From: Macrophomina tecta
Taxonomy: Eukaryota; Ascomycota; Dothideomycetes; Botryosphaeriales; Botryosphaeriaceae
Assembly: GCA_024180945.1 (NCBI GenBank)
Contig: JAKSGN010000003.1
Span: 1,426,001-1,490,000, forward strand
Length of the DNA: 64,000 bases
Direction of reading: 5' to 3'
Part shown: positions 37,091-50,161 of the stretch, piece by piece
Position numbering within the stretch: position 1 is the stretch's first letter
Layout of the letters: every line of letters starts with the position of its first letter
The notes under the pieces: generated by a model
What the model was told of the DNA's origin: nothing
Database searches by the model: none
What the model saw: the letters and a program-made list of their open reading frames with translations, nothing else
Translations under genes and position numbers: made by a program

Positions 37091-37499
37091 GTTATAAGCC
37101 TGGGTGCGTCTTAGGTGCCTTTCGTAATCTAAGCTATTCTCTAGAAGCACCTCTTTATACTACGTTTAAGCATTTTATAGTATTCGGACGTCTCGCTTAG
37201 TATTCTTTTACTATATAGTTATAAGCGGAGCCAAGTGCCTCCCTTATTCATTACTTTTATAACGGTTATCTAAACTATTACTAAGTACCTATTTTAGTAG
37301 CCCTTTTTAGGTATAGCGTTCCTAGTAGGTATACTAGCTATCTAAGCGAGTTTTACTACGTACTAGCGCTTTCCCTAAGTTACCTACGGCTATAAGACTC
37401 GGCCCGATTATCTAATAAGCAACTACTAGCCACTACTAGTAACTATAGCCTTATTAAAGCCTATTATCGTTCTCAAGTCATCTAATAACTAGAATAAGT

Positions 37500-40400
37500 A
37501 GTATTTTACTATCTAAGCCCGAGCGAAGTAGGGGAAAATCTTTGACTATATTAATTTAAACCTTATAGAGAAGCCAATCTAGCTAATTAAGCTACATAGC
37601 CCTATAAAACTAGAAAACGACTCTACACGAGCATAGAAGCATTATAAGCTATAACGTAAGAACTATAAATAAAAGCTCCGAGAATACGAGAAGCTAGAAA
37701 AAAAAATTAACGATCTATTAACGGTTATTCTAGACTCTATTAGCTCCTCTCTCCAACTAATTCTTTAAAAACTAAGGAATAACCTATACCCTTATTCTTA
37801 GCTATTTACGCTCAAAGCACGGCTTTAGCCTATATAAAAGACTTAAGAAAACCTTATAATTAATTAGCTAAAGTAGCTTAAGAAATTATCTAGTAGCTAA
37901 AATATCGCTAAGTAGCTTAATTAATAAAAGAAAACGCTATTTAAGATAAAATTACTCGACCTACCTAACGTCTCTAGAAACCGAGGTAAGAAGAGCTTTT
38001 TAAAAGCGCTTTCGTCTTTTAATACTTAATAGGCTATTAACTATAAGATTAGGCTTTAGAATAGTAAGCTTACTAAGCTACTAGCTAATCTTATTATTAA
38101 GTACCGCAACTACCAACATTAAAATACAGCCGAAAATCCAAAGGTTATAAAAGTAGCCTTTACGGCCACGCTATATAATTAAAAGTAGAAACGAGGCCCT
38201 TCTAAATACACGTATAGGGAAAATCACTAGTATTACTAATACGCGTATTATAACGCAGTAATTAGACTGGCTAATTAGACACCTAATAAAGAGCTTTAGG
38301 CTAAGATTAAGAAGAGCCTAGAAGACCCCTAAACTAAGTATTAAGTAGAGCATTCGCTTAATTATTTTAAGCGTAAACGTAAGAATCTGACTCCTTAGAA
38401 GCTATAAGAGAATCCGCAAGATTAGTAATTAATAAACGAATCGGACGATAGTAATTCTTTATTATTTCTAGCCGTAGTAGCCTTAGCTTTTAGTACATAA
38501 CACGTTACTAAACCTACTACGCTTAAGCTCTCGTAGATTACTAATATGGGCTCTACGCACTATATCTATAATCGATTCATATAAAAATAGTTTAAGAAAA
38601 CTAAGAATATGAGTCTAGATAATTACGTTATAGCTAGAAATTTAACTATATTAATTAAAGCGTTTAGAGAAGTAACGGTTAACGTAATTAACTAATAAGA
38701 AAACTGCGTTATTATCCTACTAGACGTAGCCTACGTACCATCGTTTAAGGCTAACCTCGTCTCCATTACTAAGGTAAGGGATAAGGGCATTTAGTTAGAT
38801 ATAAACCGTTTATACCTCTATAAGAAGAACGTTATTATAGCGAATCTAATTCTTAAGCACAACTACTTCTTTATAAAGTATAATAAGGGGTTAAATAATC
38901 TAAAGATTAACTTAAACCTTATTATCTAATCGTTACTAGCTACTTAGTAGTATAATATATTTATCTATATAGGCTAAAACGCTGTTAACGCATTACCTAA
39001 GGCAGTTTAAGGAGCGGCTATTACAAATTAGAAGCTACCTAAGTACTATAATATATACGCTCGTACGAAGGCCTATTAATAGATTTCTCGAGCTATAGAG
39101 CTAGAAGAATTATCTATAAAGGCCTTCTTTTAAATTTTATTTAATTTAATGCAAATAACACGAGCTAATAATGGTAATTAGTAGACAACGCACGTAAAAT
39201 ATACATCTACTAAGTTTACTATTACGGTTACGCACGTTACTAAAGATAAGTGCACCCAGCACCTCCTTAATATTATTTAAATAATTAAGTCTCAATTTAG
39301 AAAGACGGTAGCATTCCTAAGATTAAATAGAGAAGTATTACTTACGCATGCATTTAAGTAATAGCTTAAGCAGTAGAAAATTACCTACGAGATATTAGCT
39401 TCCTATACGCCTTAGTAAAATGAAGCTTTAGAACGTTTAGAACACTCTATTATAGTTAAAGCACGCACTCTACGCGTTAGTACTAACCTACCTAAAGGCC
39501 TTTAGCCTAAAATAATTAAGATAGCCACCTACATCCATAATAGAACCCTAATAAAGCGGCACTAGTAGAAGACTCCATTCGAGTTAGTCTATAAAAAGCA
39601 GCCTAAGATAGCTTACCTATAAGTATATAGCTATAAAGCCTACTTACTACTTAAGACAATTCTATACTTATATAAGCTAAACGAGCGAGTCTTAGTTAGA
39701 TATTTAGTTAGATACGATTTAACTAATATCTACTGTATTTAGTATCTACTAAAGGATCGTATTATACGATTAAGAGACGTTACGTTTAACGAATCTAGTA
39801 AGTTCTTACTAAAGAACTTAGACGAGCTACTAGCGGCTTAGTAATAAGATAACGAGCTAGAATCGGTTATACCGCATATTATACTTAACGAGAAGGATAT
39901 TATCTACTTAAATAAGAAACTAAAAACGTCTACTAACGATATAAGCCGGGAATCTATACTATTAAGTAGAAAGTCCCTAAAAGAAATTAACGCCTACGCA
40001 GACCAATTATCTACTAAGCCCGTTATTATTAGTAAGTAGTATTCGAGTCTAAGTACTAGATTCGCCTTAGTTATCCTCTTAAGAATTAGGGAGTAAAGAA
40101 TAGTAGTAAACTTAGAGGCTTAGACCCCTTTTACTAGTTTAGTACGAAACTAAGCCGGATTTAAGCGCTACTATTAGCAACTATATACCTAGAGGCCGTA
40201 ATATATCAGCTAATATTAACACGAGCCTAATTATCTAAGGATTAAAGATACATCGCCAGCGCTGTAATACGTATATTACGCTAATATAGAATAATATATT
40301 TAGTTATTAAGGGCTATACTCGTCCTTTATAACTATTCTAAACAAGCCATGAATATATACTATAAAGTATTACTAAACCGAGCTCCTACAAATCTATAAA

Positions 40401-42750
40401 GATTAACTACCCCCTAAGCTACGGTTTTACCATAAAATCTTTAAATACCTAATAAAACCCCACCTACTAAAAGCTATTTAAATAGAGCTTCAGAAAGTCT
40501 AGAATAAGAGAATATAGAAGATAGTATAAGCGAAAGAAACGCAAAGTCTTTAAAAAAAAATTATTCTACTTACTTAGATATTTAAATATAAATTCGATAA
40601 ATACGGTTAGCTTATAAAAGTCAAGGCTCGTATCTATATAAGGGAAGACTTATAAAGTACCTAATAAAATATATATATAGCTACCCTAGCCTTCTAAATC
40701 TTTCGAGCACTAATAGCAATTATCTATATATTTAATTTAGAGATACGTTAGTATAATGTTATTAACACCTTTCCCTATATACCTCTTTAAGAAAAGACGT
40801 TCTACTAACCGCCTAAAGAAATAAACCTCCCTACTAGCTAAATATTACTACTACTCCGAGCGTTATACGGCTTAAAAGAATTACTAGTATTATAGTAAAA
40901 CCACTTCTACTAAATACTAAAAGAGCTTAGATTAGAACTAGTTCTAGACGTATTATACCTCTACGTAAACGACTATTTATTCGTCTTCTTCTTTGTAGAT
41001 AACGTAATCATGGCCTACTATAAACGTAATAAGTAGTACGCTAACGTATTTTAAGAGGACTTATTCCAGCGCTATAAAATACGAATAATAGATAAGGCTT
41101 AATAGATCTTAGCCTTATAAATAGTACGAAATTGTAAGTAATGGCTCTTATAGCTCTTATAGAAATTATATATTAATGGCCTTATTACGCGTTATAGCGT
41201 TAAGAAGACTTATGTACTAGCTATACCTCTTCTATTAGATAAAGTACTAGAATCGAATTAAGGCACGTATATAAGCGTATAAGATATCTATACGTACTAA
41301 AGTAAGATAGGCTTAGCTTAGTTTATAGCTATAAGTATACGTACGGATATAGCCTACGCCTATTTAGCACTATTAGCCTATCTTACTAACCCCTTAGCTC
41401 ACTATTTAGTGTAACGGCGGCCTCTTCCACTAGGCTTAGGAGTCACCTAGTAGGGTCAGGTAGCGGTAGGGTTTACCTTGAAGGGCAAGAGAAGGGTAAA
41501 GGATTGGAACGATGGGTAGCGGTCACGTGATAGGTTGGTGCGCGGTGCGCGTCAGGCTTGTTACCTCCAATAAGTCTGTATTGGAATCTTGAGTTGACCA
41601 CGAAGGTCAAAGTACTATCTAAGGAGTGTGTCTATATACTGTAGGAAATGTGTAGCAATCTGTGGATAGTGGTGGATAGTTGGCATCCTTGGTTATCCAA
41701 GCGTCGTGGAGGATAGTCGTGATCCTTCGTTATCCAGTGGGCCCGGTGGGTCCCACGTGACTTGGGCGCTAAGGCCTGTTTTCCGGAACCCGACTTCTGC
41801 CCTGATGAGCGGACGACATGTTCGACATTCTCTTGTTCGTCCCTTGTGTCCGAAGTCGGTTTCCTGGATCTGTGCCCTTTCCCTGTGGGTGTCTTTCCCC
41901 TGCGGGAACTCGGTCCTGCTATTCTTCCGGGTAGTCGCTGTGCTGCGCGGGCGTCGTTCCCGTGCGGGCCTCTGTTGCTGCCTGGCTCGGGGCCGTACGT
42001 GCCGCCTTCCCTTGAGGCTGGGTTTCCCGTGCGGGCGTTCCGGCCGTGCGGCTCTGCTGCCCGTGAGGGTTCTTGGTCCCTGCGGTGCCTTTTCCCGTGC
42101 GGGCTTCCTACCCGTGGGGTCATAAAGCCCTTGTCCTCTGGGGTTCGTAACATTTAGAGCTAGCATAACGTATTCTCGAATATCTAGTAGGGACTAAGAA
42201 CCTCGCCTTATACTATTAAGAATTCTAGGAGAACTAGACTAATATCTTTACTATTAGTAGTAATACGGCGTACATAAACGATCCGGATATACGCCGCAGT
42301 TACTAAGAATTAATTATTATAATATACGGTACGCTAGTAGACTAGAAAGCGATTAAATAACTAACTATTACTATCTTAACTATAAAAGCAGAGCTACTCG
42401 CTTTATCTAAGGTAGCTAAGTAGTGCTTTTAGTAGAAGCGTCTATTTAGGGGCATTTAGTTCGATCTAGGACATGAGATTAAGGTTTAGTGCGATAATAC
42501 GCAAACGCTTCGCCTTATAAAGAAGAAAATAGGCAAGCTAAATACTAAGTTATACTACGTTAATATTTACTATTACTAGCTACACTAAGAGACTTAGATA
42601 GACAACGTTCGCCTTCGCTAAACGCCTACGGCTATTATACTTATAGACGGCTTAACTAAAGCCTTATTACGTTAGAAATACTATTAGTTTATTAACTAAA
42701 TTAGCCTTATACCTCTCTTTAAGTAACGGCCTAAGTTGATTTTAGTAAAT
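37500..42750 (+). pseudogene. Degraded copia gag-pol
   Basis: Frame-by-frame reading shows: a protease-like ITNMGSTHYI (ancestral DTG altered) near 38550 with LLDVAYVPSFKANLVSI near 38720-38770; integrase sequence with NEALERLEHSIIVKART around 39420-39470, then ATYIHNRT and KTPFELVYKKQPK up to about 39610; reverse transcriptase with LYVNDYL near 40960 (the catalytic YVDD changed to YVND by G to A); and RNase H with AKAELLALSKVAK near 42390, then LCDN-like and DGLTKALLR near 42640. Most stops are TAG or TAA where Gln or Trp is expected. The gene is interrupted in the RT/RNase H part by the solo LTR at 41410-42152. It is non-functional. Confidence 0.85.
41410..42152 (+). mobile_element. Young, un-RIPped 743-bp solo LTR (LTR-B family)
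   Basis: An island of normal composition inside the dead copia gene. It begins TGTAACGG and ends TTCGTAACA (TG..CA), and is bracketed by the 5-bp direct repeat TTTAG at 41405-41409 and 42153-42157, so it is a single LTR left by recombination of an inserted element. The copia reading frame resumes after the right TTTAG. Two overlapping long antisense frames inside it are not genes. Confidence 0.93.
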
Positions 42751-43392
42751 GGTATTATTACTTTTATAAAGGCATAACTCTCTTCCCTAGTTATCTTTAT
42801 AAAAGAAAGAAAGAACTAGAAAAAAAAGTAAATTAACTAACTCCTAAGAAGGCCGGCCCTAGCTAGGCTATACTATAGAATAATACTAAGACTAATAAGC
42901 CACGTTAGTAGCTAGACTTAGTACGCTCCGTAGATTTACCTAGCTAGAGTATTACGCCCACCGGCTTAGAAATCTAGCTAATATCGAATAACCCTCTTTC
43001 TAACTACTAGTTATCTAGTAGAAGGGCCCTTAATTTACTACCTAGATATATCTAATCCCGTAATCGCTAATATTTAATAGGTAATTAGCCCAAATATAGC
43101 TACACGTAGCGTATATAATAGTAGTTAGCTTAGTTACTTTAGATAGAAAGATTTTCGCTTTTTAATCTTATATACCCACTTACGTAACTAAGTAGTGTAT
43201 TAGAAAAAGTACTAATTACGTTAGAACCGAGGTTCCGAGTTTAATTCTTAGTTAGTATGCGGCTAAAAGATTCCGAGTTCGATTCTAAATACTACTATAC
43301 TTTTTTTTATATACTACGAGTTTAATACTTATTCTACCCCTATTTTTATTTTTATTACGTACTTCCCTTTCAGGCAACACATAAAGGGGATA

Positions 43393-43611
43393 TATTAGAA
43401 TATTTAATTTAGTAATATTTTAGATTTAGTTATATCTTATACTCGTTATATACCTATCTTAGTAGGTAAGTAAGTTACATACCTATTTTACCCTAGTAGA
43501 TAGAATAGATATAAGAAAAGCCCGTACGGCCTTTCTCTACTAGATATACTAATCTATAAAAACTTATCTTTATTAGTTAAATTAAGGCTACTAATTAGTT
43601 ATTTTCTAATA
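43393..43611 (+). repeat. LTR-A copy 2 (3' LTR of the copia element)
   Basis: 219 bp, same ends as copy 1; followed by the target duplication CGATA. Confidence 0.92.
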
Positions 43612-44535
43612 CGATAGCTAGGACTACTACTAATTCTACTAAGCATTAACGAAACCTAGCGGAATCTATTTTATATAAACGTTAAGAGATACCTTCTTCT
43701 TATAGCGTATATTAGTCGTCGGGTTCTAAGTATTTTATAAGCGTAGACTCTAAGAAGTATAATCGTTATTTATAGAAGAATCGTAAGTATGACCTAGTAG
43801 TAATATATAAGAAGTATAGATTTTTTTTCTCTAGGTAGCTTCTCTAGCTAACTTATGTAGGGAATAAGGTACACGCGGAGATAAAATAATTAGAGAGATA
43901 GCTAGAGAAGATAAAGAATACTAAAATAGTAATACATACTTATATATAGCGATTATATAAGCAGCTAAGTTTAATAAATAAAAAGCGTAAGAAGATATTT
44001 AATCGCGAGCTAGCGTCTATCGAGAAGCTAAAAAGACTTAAAAAGAAGAATCATAATAGGTGACGTATAGCTAGTAAAAATATATTAACTTTAAAATATT
44101 CTTCGAGTTCTTCTACTATTAAGGCGTCCTCGAGTTCTAGGAGTCTATAGTTAAATTTAGTAGCTAGGATTATATTTTCGTCTAGGGCTAAGTTATAGAT
44201 AAATCTATTCTTCTAGAATAATTTTGTTTTCGCGAAAGGTTAGGGTTCTAGCGATAGAACTCTATAACGAGATCTAGATATATATTATTCTTAGATATCT
44301 ATTAGTTATTCTCGTTTTCGTATTCTTTCTATTTAACGAGATATTTAAGCTAACGTCTAAACCGCTTATAGTCTAGAATCTTTTCGACTAGGTACTAGAT
44401 TTCTTTAGCGTTAGAGTTTTCTAGTATAATCTCTTCTTAGGTTTTTAAAATAGTAGCGTTTTCTAGTACTAGCTTAAGTAATACTACGTAAAAGATAGAG
44501 CTTATTCGTATATTAGATAATTTAAGTTAATATAT
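43612..44535 (+). pseudogene. RIP-degraded gene with a cysteine-cluster and coiled-coil pattern
   Basis: Continuation of the element that the copia entered. Around 43700-43800 one plus frame reads SSYSVY, SKYFISVDSKKYNRY and KNRKYDLVV, with TAG at Gln/Trp positions. If TAY is read back to TGY the six tyrosines become cysteines spaced C-x2-C-x6-C-x8-C-x2-C-x6-C, a Zn2Cys6-like pattern. It is followed by charged helix (KIKNTKIVIHTYIQRLYKQL, ELASIEKLKRLKKKNHNR) and a Ser-rich stretch. Probably a small zinc-cluster ORF carried by a retroelement. Family not identified. Confidence 0.5.
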
Positions 44536-45009
44536 TATTATAGAGTAGAAGATAGATAAGCTAGTTAAAACAAGAATAGTTCTTTCTATATAAAGAATAG
44601 AACTTTAATAGGCGGCTTAAAAAGAGGGCTCTAATTAGCGTATTAGAAGGGGGCCCTCTACTAAGAGTAGACTTTATAATACGGCTATAGAAATATAATA
44701 GGTACTACTTCGCGGCGTACTTACGGGGTGCGTAGAAGCAGTAATTTACCCTTATTAAAAGAAAGTTTAACTAATAAGTACTACTTTGCGGCGTACTTAT
44801 AGAGTACGTAGAAGCGGTAATTCTTCTTCTTCTTCTTTTAAAATAGATTCTTTTAGTTTTATTACTCTATTCAATCGCCTACGAGACGCTATATAATAGA
44901 GTTATTTTAGACTCTTCTTTTACTCCTTCTTACCTCTTATACGGTTCTAGCCGCCTTTACCCTCTAGCTTACTAGACGCTTTTTTACGGAGCGTCCCTCC
45001 CGTTAATAA
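44536..45009 (+). repeat. 474-bp direct repeat LTR-C, copy 1
   Basis: Begins TATTATAGA and ends TTAATAA; aligns over its whole length with 56922-57395, including the shared blocks TAATAGGCGGCTTAA and CTACTTYGCGGCGYACTTA and the 3' segment TACGGAGCGTCCCT. Probably the 5' LTR of the gypsy element that follows. No matching target duplication is visible. Confidence 0.8.
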
Positions 45010-45140
45010 ATTTAGAGTCTAACGCGGGGGGCTAGCATAGCTACTAAATAGTCGTAAGGCTCGTAGCGAGTACTTTAGAAAAGAAAAAGAGCTTAAAAAT
45101 GTACGAAGATATAAGAGAAATTTAGTATTAAAGGCCAGGG

Positions 45141-45167
45141 AACTTATACCTAGCTAGATATAAGTCT
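45141..45167. repeat. Palindrome copy P1
   Basis: ACTTATACC-TAGCTA-type near-perfect palindrome just inside LTR-C copy 1; same family as P2-P4. Confidence 0.8.
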
Positions 45168-48100
45168 CCCCGAGGAAATTAGTTTAACCCTAAAGAAACG
45201 TAGCCCGAGTATTACCCCGTATAGAAGCGATTTAGGTTACGGTACTTTCGTAAATTCTAAGAATAGTTCTACTTTATTATAGACGACTATAAATAAGGAG
45301 TATCCTATAAAGATATATAGAAATAATAGAGTAGCGACTATGCACTCTATTTAGCTACGGTTTATCGCCTTTAGAGTCGAAATCCGTATTACTAAGAATA
45401 GTCTTGCCGAGCTTATTATTAATAACTTGGGTGCGAATAGAGGCTTTATAAAAAGGCTTTATTATCTTATACTAGAAATAATAATAGAATTTAGATTTTT
45501 ATTCTATTTATTAGTATATAAGTTTTTAGACTACTACCTTCGTGGGCGTATAATAGTTAGCAGTAATTCAGATTTATTAAAACTAAAAGATTTACTAGAT
45601 CTAAGAAACCGACCTATTATTCTTTAAGTAGCTTAATTAATAAGCGACCCTATAGATTTCTCTAGTATAAGAATAAGCGATAACCCTACGCCGCCTATAG
45701 TAGTAGTATTCTAGAACGACCAAGCCGCTTCGCCACGTATAAGTACTATAACGAGCGGAAATAAATAGATCTTTCTTACTTTTAACTAGCTTCGTTAATT
45801 ATTAAGAAAAAGCTTAACGGGTATTTAGTATAGTAAGACTTTCCCGATATCTAGTTTAAGAAACGTACTCGTCTTTAATAAAACTAATACATTAAAGTTC
45901 TTTAAGAACTTCGAGTATTTCGCTAATAATAATAGCTACTCGAAGAGCGAAATAGTAAAGCGCGTACTATACTACTATAAGAACTTTATTGTGGAGTCTA
46001 TTAAAAAAATGCGCGCGTTTAAAGACCGCGATTAGAAAGCCTTAAAAAGATCTATACTATATAAATACTAGAACTACGATAAACGCGAAACGTTATTCCG
46101 TAAAGAAATACTATACGAGTACGTAAAGCATAAGAACTAAAAAGAGTAGAGAAAGACCGTATTAGAGCTATAATAGTACTTAGTTTTCTTCTATATAATT
46201 TCTTAGAGTCTCTTAGAGAAAGGTAAGATTTCTCCTTAAAAGTAGACTAAGCTATTTCTATAAGAAATACTATAAGAAATATTAGTATTCCTTTTTAAAG
46301 AATACTAAATTAACTAGAGAAGCTCATACATCTATAACTATAAGATAATTAGAACTCGACTAGATAAAAAGCTTACGTTAGAAGAATCTTATATAAAGCT
46401 TCTTAGAAAAGACTAGCACGTTAATCTTACCCCGCTTAGAATACTCGGAAGTATAGAAAACCGAAAAAAGCGTACTAATATATAAGAGGCTAAGCCTATT
46501 ATTTAAACTAGTCTACTATATTAACGGACGGCCCCTTAATAGACTTTATTAAACCTAAGAATACCGACTAATAAGAAAGTTAACACTCTAGCTAAGCAAC
46601 TTAAGAACCTAGTAATTAGTATAAAAAAGCACTTTTCAGTTACTTTAGCTAAGAAAATTCTAGACGAAGCTCTAAATTACCTAATTCGCGATAACGTTCT
46701 ATTAAGAGTGCGCTTTATAATTAAGCTCGTACCTAATTACTTACGGGATTAATTTAATGTACCTAGAGAAAATAGAAGCAACCCTTAAAGCTAGAACTTT
46801 AGCCTAGGGCCGCCTAATAATAGCTATTACTACGGTAGATATAGGGAAAAACACCGTTAGCCTAAGAAGTATATAGATATAGTACGCAGTCGAGACTAAG
46901 GCCGTTAATATTAGAACAATAAATAATAATTCTTTCTTAGATAATTACACGGTCTAACGAATTGGCCGTTAGCTTTAGGTTATAATAATAAGCTTTAAAC
47001 GCTTAAGGCTAAAGTAATAAAAGAAGATTATTCTAAGAAGAATAAAAAACCTATAATAATTAAGAGTATTCTAAATACTAACCGCTCCTAGATAGATAAC
47101 GAGTTAGATATAAAGAATTTCGAACTCTAGACTAACGCGTAAGATATTTTCGGTTTAAATTTTAATAAGAACCTAGTACGGGTAATACAAAAATAGCTAA
47201 ACTGCACTAGTAAGAAAAAGAGACTGATACCTAATAAAGATATTAGAAAGAAGTACCTAGGTACTATTAAAGAATTTAGGCCCGGACGTATCTAAAAAAT
47301 CGATAATAATAAGATAAAAAGAATGCTAGAAGAACGAGTAAAAAAAGTAAAGAATTTCGCGCGAAGCGAGCCGAGTACTACTATAGAGCCTCCGCGTAAT
47401 TAATATACGCCCGAGGGCCGTAGGACGAGTCTAAAAAGATTATAGACCTTATCTACTATAGAGAACTAGCTAGAAAATATTAAATTAATTATTAGCCCCG
47501 CTACGTAAAGACTACTCGAGGCGATAGAGCCGTATAAAAAGCTCTTTTAGATATATGCCGAATAGAATAAGATATATAACGTAGTAAAAAAAGCTTAAAG
47601 CTCTAGGCGTAGAGCGATACGCTAAATATAACTAGTAAAAGCGGCTTAGCCATACTTCTAGAAAACGAAGCCATAAGAAGTAGCGATATCGTAATTAATA
47701 ACTATAAACTCGATAATGAGCCTAGAAAGAATAAGCGGCTTAAAAGCCTATAACTTATATAATATAATAAACCGGGTGCTAACTACGAAGATATACCCTA
47801 TTAGTAGAGATTTAGTAGGCCTATATATAAATTAGATGATTAATATTCTCTTTAATACTAGGTTAGAGGTAAACGTAATTTCTAAAAGCGCGGCTAAGAA
47901 ATATAGCCTCTTTATAGAAATCCTACTAAAAAGAATTAAAATCTATAAAGTTATACCTATTACGGGTTTAGCGGTAGACTTTATTAGGTTTATTTTATTT
48001 ACCTATCTATAGCTTAGATCGTTAAACTTCTCGGTTACCTTCTTTATATTAGAGTATAGTAGTATCGATACTATTATTAGTACTCTATAGATATAGTTCG

Positions 48101-48476
48101 CTAGCTTCGGGCTATAGTATTAGACTAATAGAAGAGTTTTATATTAGATATACTTAATACTAAATAAGGTAAAGATTACCTTCTATATAAGTTAGCGCGA
48201 TAAATTACTAGGCTACTAAAAGATTAATATTTAGCTAAGGGTTAAAGAAGTAGATAACGAGAATAATAAAAAGTATCTAAAAGACTAAGTAGAACTAGAT
48301 ATATAGAAGACTAGGCCTACGCAGCAACCTTAGTAAAGAATAAAGTCCTAATAGAGAACGGCGATATAAAGTTATAGACGTAGCGTTTTACACTAGTATA
48401 TATAGAGGATAAAGATAAAGACCCTCTAAAAGAGATAGTTAAGGCGAATTAATAAGAAGGCGCTAAGGTACTAGAA

Positions 48477-48547
48477 GACTTATACCTAGCTAGGTATAAG
48501 TTTCTAGTCCGTACGCCTAAAGACTTATACCTAGCTAGGTATAAGTC
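48477..48547. repeat. Palindrome pair P2
   Basis: Two 26-bp palindromes (48477-48502 and 48522-48547), each built from GACTTATACC, TAGCTA and GGTATAAGT, separated by CTAGTCCGTACGC. Lies between the protease and RT blocks of the gypsy element. Confidence 0.88.
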
Positions 48548-49942
48548 TTCCGCCGAGAATACGCTAAATCTTAAGCACCCTTTTAAGAGTAAGAATAGTA
48601 AGCGGCGCGTATAAATATATAATGATTTTTCTTTATTCCTCTTTATCTTAACCCATTTTAATAATTTATCTATTGCGAACGATTCGTTTTAGCGTAGAAA
48701 GTTTAAGAAATTAAAAAAGAGGTTAATCCTCTAAAAAAACTAAAAAAAATAAGTAAGTACGATATATAAAAGAAAAGCTAATAAAGTATAACTAGTAGGC
48801 AATTCTAATCTAAATAGAAGTATACCCAAAATAAATTAGCTTTAGAAGTAAGAAGCTATTAACTAAAAAAAAGCTATTTTAGCTAGGCTACTAAACGGCC
48901 TCTACGATTACCTAGTTACTAAGAAGTTTAATAAACTAGTAAGAAAAACTCGCCTAACCCTAGAGCGGATTAAGAAACTAAATATTAGTAATATAGTAAC
49001 TAAGTAAGAAAAAGAGCTACTACTTAAAATACTCTTTAACTATAAGTAAGCGTTATCCTAGACCTTTAAGAAAAAAGAAGAAATTAGTAGTAGAATTATA
49101 CTACCCACTATAATTAAAACTATTCCGCATAAACCGTAGTAAGTAAAAGAAATTCGAGTCCCGAGAGCTCTTTAAAAAAAAGTTATTACGATACTAGAGA
49201 ATAAACTAAAGAAGAAAGTTCTAGAATATAATAACTTCTCGTACTAAAACCTATTCTTCCTAGTAAAGAAGAAGAATAGAAAGTACTACTTAATTAATTT
49301 AGCAATTAATATTAACTGCGTAATAATTAGAAACGTATATCCCCCTCTAAATACTAATAAATTCATGGAGTACTTCTCCGGAAAGAAGATTCTTAGTCTT
49401 TTAGACTTCTTTTCTAAGTATAACTAGATATCTCTAGCGAAGAAAAGCTAAGATCTAACGGCTTTTAATACTCTAATTAGTCTTTTACGTTATATAACTA
49501 TTCCGTAGAGAGCGACTAACTCGGTAGCGTAGTTCTAGCGCGCTATTATATTTATTCTTAAAGATTATATTCTATAAAAGGCTCGGAACTATATTAACAA
49601 TATTATAGTCAACGGACCACGATCCGACTATAAAAATAAAGAAATCGAACCTAGTTTATGAAGGTTTATAGTTAAATATATCTAAAACCTTAATACTACG
49701 CTCTATAATATAGAGAGAGCGGGCTATATAATCTTAGCGAAAAAAACGTACTTCTACTAAAAGAGCATAGCTATTCTAGGCTATATATATAACGCTAATA
49801 GAAGGTACCCTAACCTAAAAAAGGTTAAGAAGATCCTAAACTAGCTATTCTATTAGAATTAATGAGAAGTATGCGAATTTCTTAGACTCTATGGTTACTA
49901 TCGAGTATAGATATTCTACTACGATATAAGTACTAAACCGTT

Positions 49943-50161
49943 TATTAGAATATTTAATTTAGTAGTATTTTAGATTTAGTTATATCTTATACTCGTTACA
50001 TACCTATCTTAGTAGGTAAGTAAGTTACATACCCGTTTTATCCTAGTAGGTAGAATAGATATAAGAGAAGCCCGTACGACCTCTCTCTACTAGATATACT
50101 AATCTATAGAAACTTATCTTTATTAGTTAAATTAAGGCTACTAATTAGTTATTTTCTAATA
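49943..50161 (+). mobile_element. LTR-A copy 3, solo LTR inside the gypsy RT gene
   Basis: 219 bp, same ends as the copia LTRs. Flanks are CCGTT (49938-49942) and CTGTT (50162-50166), a 5-bp target duplication with one C/T difference. The gypsy reading continues on both sides, so the LTR entered the RT/RNase H region and its internal part was lost by recombination. Confidence 0.88.

Larger units (their letters stand above)
36872..43611 (+). mobile_element. Complete but RIP-inactivated Ty1/copia retrotransposon
   Basis: Flanked by identical-length 219-bp LTRs (36872-37090 and 43393-43611) that begin TATTAGAA and end TTCTAATA (ancestral TG..CA ends), and by a perfect 5-bp target duplication CGATA at 36867-36871 and 43612-43616. 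A purine tract (AAAGGGGA) lies just before the 3' LTR. Total length is 6740 bp including a nested 743-bp solo LTR plus its duplication, so the element was about 5990 bp. The internal order protease, integrase, reverse transcriptase, RNase H defines the copia type. Confidence 0.92.

Noticed and set aside
41632..42166. Two antisense and two sense open frames of 130-170 codons
   Set aside because: They lie inside the solo LTR, which is open only because it has not been RIP-mutated; no domain.
45427..45627. 66-codon open frame in the AT-rich block
   Set aside because: Isolated, hydrophobic AT-rich reading without homology; expected by chance.
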